A stretch of 6,156 nucleotides of DNA, taken from NCBI GenBank assembly GCA_030693565.1, contig JAUYAJ010000568.1, positions 1 through 6,156 of the forward strand. Reading direction: 5' to 3'. How positions within the stretch are numbered: the first letter of the stretch is position 1; each line of letters begins with the position of its first letter. This document shows positions 3,404 through 6,156 of this stretch, piece by piece. A program made the position numbers and the translations under genes. The notes under the pieces were generated by a model that was not told the DNA's origin, did no database searches, and saw nothing but the letters and a program-made list of their open reading frames with translations. This DNA comes from Rubrivivax sp. (GTDB lineage Bacteria > Pseudomonadota > Gammaproteobacteria > Burkholderiales > Burkholderiaceae_C).

Positions 3404-6156
3404 ATGTCCGGCTCGATCCACATCCGCGGTGCCCGCCAGCACAACCTGAAGAACCTGGACCTCGACATCCACACCGGTGAGTTGACGGTGGTGACCGGGC
3501 CCAGCGGATCGGGCAAGTCCAGCCTGGTCTTCGACACCTTGTATGCCGAGGGCCAGCGGCGCTACGTCGAGACCTTCAGCGCCTACGCGCGCCAGTTCCT
3601 CGACCGCATGGACCGCCCGGCGGTGGACCGCGTCGACGGCGTGCCGCCGGCGATCGCCATCGACCAGACCAATCCGGTGCGCACCAGCCGCAGCACGGTC
3701 GGCACGATGACCGAGCTCAACGACCACCTGAAGCTGTTGGTCGCGCGCGCCGCCCAGTTGTTCGACCGCCAGACCGCGCTGCCGGTGCGCCACGACACGC
3801 CGGAGACGATCTACGCCGAGCTGCGGCAGCGTGCGGCCGCCTTCGCCGGGCCGCCCCAAGAAGGCGGGCCCCCTCGGGGGGTGGGGGGCCCACAAGTTCC
3901 CGGTGACCCGCGCTGCGTCTTCACCTTCCCGGTCGAACTGCCGGCCGACACCAGCGACGAGCAGCGCGACCAGTGGCTGGCCGCCAGCGGCTTCACCCGC
4001 GTCCAGGCCGAGCGCCTGGTCGAACGCCCGCTGGCCGCCGCGCCGGCAGCGAAGAAGGCTGCGGCGGGCAAGAAAAAGGCCGCCGCCAGCCACCACAGCG
4101 TCAAGCAGCTCGACGTCGTCGCCGACCGGCTGCGCCTGGCCGGCGCCGAGAAGGTGCGGGTGATGGAAGCCATCGAGCTGGCGCTCAAGCGCGGCGGCGG
4201 CCGCCTCAACGTCTACGTCGGTGACGCCGGCGAGCAATGGCGCTTTTCGACCGGCCTGCACTGCCCGGAAAGCGACCTGCGCTACGCCGACCCGCAGCCG
4301 GCCATGTTCAGCTTCAACTCGGCTTACGGCGCCTGCGACACCTGCCGCGGCTTCGGCCGCGTGATCGGCGTCGACATGGGGCTGGTCATTCCCGACGTGC
4401 GCAAGACGCTGCGCAACGGCGCCGTGCGCACCCTCCACACGCCGGCCTGGAAAGACGCGCACGACGACATGCTGAAGTACGCCGGTGAAGCCGGCATCCC
4501 GCGCGACACCGCGTGGAGCCAGCTCACCGCGGCGCAGCGCGACTGGGTCATCGAAGGCTCGCCGCACTGGGCCGGCAACTGGAACAAGCAGTGGTACGGC
4601 GTGCGCCGCTTCTTCGGCTACCTGGAGAGCAAGGCCTACAAGATGCACATCCGCGTGCTCTTGTCGAAGTACCGCAGCTACACGCCTTGCAGCACCTGCG
4701 GCGGCGCGCGGCTGAAGCTGGAGTCGCTGCTGTGGCGCCTGGGTACGAAAGCCGATGCCGACGCCGTGCTGCCCGCCACCGAGCGCCTGCTGCCGGTCGG
4801 CGCCGACTGGACACGCGCCCAGCTCGAAGCCTTGCCCGGCCTGCACCTGCACGACCTGATGCAGATCTCGATCGAGCGCCTGCGGCGCTTCTGCGACGGC
4901 CTGAGCCTGCCGACGACGCTGCTCGACGACGCGCTGGCGCTGCTGCTGGGCGAAGTGCGCACGCGGCTGCGCTACCTGTGCGAGGTCGGCCTGGGCTACC
5001 TGACGCTGGACCGCCAAAGCCGCACCCTCAGCGGCGGCGAGGTTCAGCGCATCAACCTGACGACGGCGCTGGGCACCTCGCTGGTGAACACCATGTTCGT
5101 GCTCGACGAGCCCAGCATCGGCCTGCACCCGCGCGACATGGGCCGCATCGTCCAGGCCATGCACCGGCTGCGCGACGCCGGCAACACGCTGGTGGTGGTC
5201 GAGCACGACCCGGCGGTGATGCTGGCCGCCGACCGCCTGATCGACATGGGCCCGGGCCCGGGTGAGCGCGGCGGCCAGATCGTCTTCGACGGCACGCCCG
5301 ACGAGGCGCGCAGCGCCAACACGCTGACCGGCGCCTACCTCGGCGGGCGCAAGCAGGTCAGCATGGGGTTCCGCCGGCTCGTCGCCGAATCCACGCCCAA
5401 GCTCGTGCTCGAAGGCGCGCGCGAGCACAACCTGCGCGGCGTCAGCGTCGAGCTGCCGCTGCAGCGCCCGGTCTGTGTCACCGGCGTCAGCGGCTCGGGC
5501 AAAAGCACGCTGATCCAGGACGTGCTTTACCCGGCGCTGGCGCGCTACTTCGGCAAGCCGACCGAGACGCCGGGCGCGCACGAGCGCCTGCTCGGCATGG
5601 ACTTCCTGAGCGAAGCGGTGTTCGTCGACCAGAGCCCGATCGGCAAGACCGCGCGCTCGAACCCGGCCAGTTACGTCGGCGCTTTCGACGAACTGCGCAA
5701 GCTGTTCGCCGACCTGCCGCTGGCGCGCGAGCGCGGCTACACCGCCGGCACCTTCAGCTTCAACGCCGGCAACGGCCGCTGCCCGACCTGCACGGGCTCG
5801 GGCTTCGAACATGTGGAGATGCAGTTCCTCAGCGACGTCTACCTGCGCTGCCCCGACTGCGACGGCCGGCGCTACCGCGCCGAGATCCTGGACGTGAAGA
5901 TCCTGCGCGGCCCGCTGCAGCTGAGCATCGCCGACCTGCTGGAGCTGACCGTCGCCGAAGCCGCGCACTGGTTCCAGAACGACCGCGAGGTGGTGGCGCG
6001 GCTGCAGCCCATCGTCGACGTCGGCCTCGATTACGTGCGCCTGGGCCAGCCCGTGCCCACGCTCAGCGGCGGCGAAGCGCAGCGCCTGAAGCTGGCCGGT
6101 TTCCTGGCCGACGCAGCGAACGGCCCGCGCCAGCCGGCGGCGCGCCGCGGCACGCT
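3404..6156 (+). CDS. uvrA: UvrA-family excinuclease ATPase subunit, possibly a divergent or long paralog (3' partial)
   Basis: A UvrA-family DNA damage-recognition ATPase of nucleotide excision repair; UvrA dimers scan DNA and load UvrB. 917 codons are visible and the gene runs off the window. The start IHIRGARQHNLKNLDLDI aligns with the normal UvrA N-terminus. Walker A I is GPSGSGKSS (32-40, Lys38), signature I is LSGGE (542-546), Walker B I includes DEP at 568-570, Walker A II is GVSGSGKST (694-702, Lys700), the C-terminal zinc finger is C793-x2-C796-x19-C816-x2-C819, and signature II is LSGGEAQR near the end. Differences from canonical UvrA: the CPxH site near residue 121 reads DRQT; the insertion-domain finger is C287-x2-S290-x20-C311-x2-C314; a Lys/Ala-rich linker (211-229) interrupts the UvrB-binding region; and an in-frame Gly/Pro insert lies at 149-166. 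NWNKQWYGVRRFFGYLESK at 391-409 also differs from housekeeping UvrA. No clear Shine-Dalgarno is seen (AGG at 3395-3397). A second, canonical uvrA elsewhere is plausible. Confidence 0.94.
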   Translation, partial: MSGSIHIRGARQHNLKNLDLDIHTGELTVVTGPSGSGKSSLVFDTLYAEGQRRYVETFSAYARQFLDRMDRPAVDRVDGVPPAIAIDQTNPVRTSRSTVGTMTELNDHLKLLVARAAQLFDRQTALPVRHDTPETIYAELRQRAAAFAGPPQEGGPPRGVGGPQVPGDPRCVFTFPVELPADTSDEQRDQWLAASGFTRVQAERLVERPLAAAPAAKKAAAGKKKAAASHHSVKQLDVVADRLRLAGAEKVRVMEAIELALKRGGGRLNVYVGDAGEQWRFSTGLHCPESDLRYADPQPAMFSFNSAYGACDTCRGFGRVIGVDMGLVIPDVRKTLRNGAVRTLHTPAWKDAHDDMLKYAGEAGIPRDTAWSQLTAAQRDWVIEGSPHWAGNWNKQWYGVRRFFGYLESKAYKMHIRVLLSKYRSYTPCSTCGGARLKLESLLWRLGTKADADAVLPATERLLPVGADWTRAQLEALPGLHLHDLMQISIERLRRFCDGLSLPTTLLDDALALLLGEVRTRLRYLCEVGLGYLTLDRQSRTLSGGEVQRINLTTALGTSLVNTMFVLDEPSIGLHPRDMGRIVQAMHRLRDAGNTLVVVEHDPAVMLAADRLIDMGPGPGERGGQIVFDGTPDEARSANTLTGAYLGGRKQVSMGFRRLVAESTPKLVLEGAREHNLRGVSVELPLQRPVCVTGVSGSGKSTLIQDVLYPALARYFGKPTETPGAHERLLGMDFLSEAVFVDQSPIGKTARSNPASYVGAFDELRKLFADLPLARERGYTAGTFSFNAGNGRCPTCTGSGFEHVEMQFLSDVYLRCPDCDGRRYRAEILDVKILRGPLQLSIADLLELTVAEAAHWFQNDREVVARLQPIVDVGLDYVRLGQPVPTLSGGEAQRLKLAGFLADAANGPRQPAARRGT
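3842..3901. repeat. GC-rich double-hairpin element inserted in frame in uvrA
   Basis: This 60-bp stretch encodes a Gly/Pro-rich insert in the uvrA frame. It contains the inverted repeat CCGCC (3851-3855)/GGCGG (3863-3867) with a CCAAGAA loop, and the perfect 8-bp inverted repeat GGGCCCCC (3866-3873)/GGGGGCCC (3884-3891). An internal CCCCC-TC-GGGGGG hairpin lies inside the second repeat. CCGCCCCAAG followed by CCCCCTCGGGGGG matches my memory of short dispersed intergenic repeats in Comamonadaceae and related Burkholderiales. Its borders are approximate: homology to UvrA relatives would resume at GDPRC from 3902. Confidence 0.6.

Noticed and set aside
3163..3480. Possible small basic protein starting at ATG 3163 before uvrA
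   Set aside because: The GGAGG is 12 bases from the ATG, the product is Arg/Pro-rich without a family, and it runs about 77 bases into uvrA in another frame.
3302..5968. An 888-codon open frame on the minus strand opposite uvrA
   Set aside because: It is a mirror of the GC-rich codon structure of uvrA. Its product is dominated by Ala, Val, Gln, Arg, His and Asp in the monotone pattern of antisense frames and contains no recognisable domain, while the plus strand encodes an unmistakable UvrA.

Overview
The window looks like a chromosomal segment of a high-GC betaproteobacterium, probably Burkholderiales of the Rubrivivax/Leptothrix/Roseateles type. The evidence is strongly G/C-biased third codon positions, a PEP-CTERM secreted protein, a pirin-DoxX-flavoprotein gene set, and an in-gene copy of a GC-rich double-hairpin element that resembles intergenic repeats I remember from Comamonadaceae-like genomes. 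The genus assignment is inference; no rRNA or other marker is present.

Positions 2-1787 (+): three closely spaced co-directional genes form a probable operon. They encode a pirin-family cupin (5' end outside the window), a four-helix DoxX-family inner-membrane protein, and a WrbA-like flavodoxin-fold FMN protein. Gaps are 36 and 49 bp with no terminator-like structure. Cupin dioxygenase, membrane DoxX and flavoprotein together suggest handling of quinones, flavonoids or other redox-active aromatics; that role is inferred from the families and context.

Positions 1788-2255 (+): a promoter-like region and a separately transcribed small alpha/beta protein of unknown function, with a fold pattern reminiscent of the GSP17M/YflT stress-protein family. 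Its -10-like CCTAGACT lies at the same distance from the start codon as the CCTAGAAT before uvrA.

Positions 2256-2997 (-): a perfect hairpin, then a convergent gene for a PEP-CTERM protein with an N-terminal signal peptide and a C-terminal VPEP-hydrophobic-RRRR sorting tail, the substrate of an exosortase not encoded here.

Positions 3008-3403: about 400 bp of divergent intergenic DNA with no convincing gene, then uvrA (3404 to the window end, 3' truncated, 917 codons visible). The UvrA-type protein keeps both Walker A motifs, ABC signatures and the C-terminal zinc finger. It departs from canonical UvrA at two N-terminal zinc sites, has a Lys/Ala-rich linker where the UvrB-binding region should be, and carries an in-frame hairpin-rich insertion. 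The most interesting material in the window is in this gene. I found no defence island, CRISPR array, RNA gene, transposase or clearly new multi-gene system.
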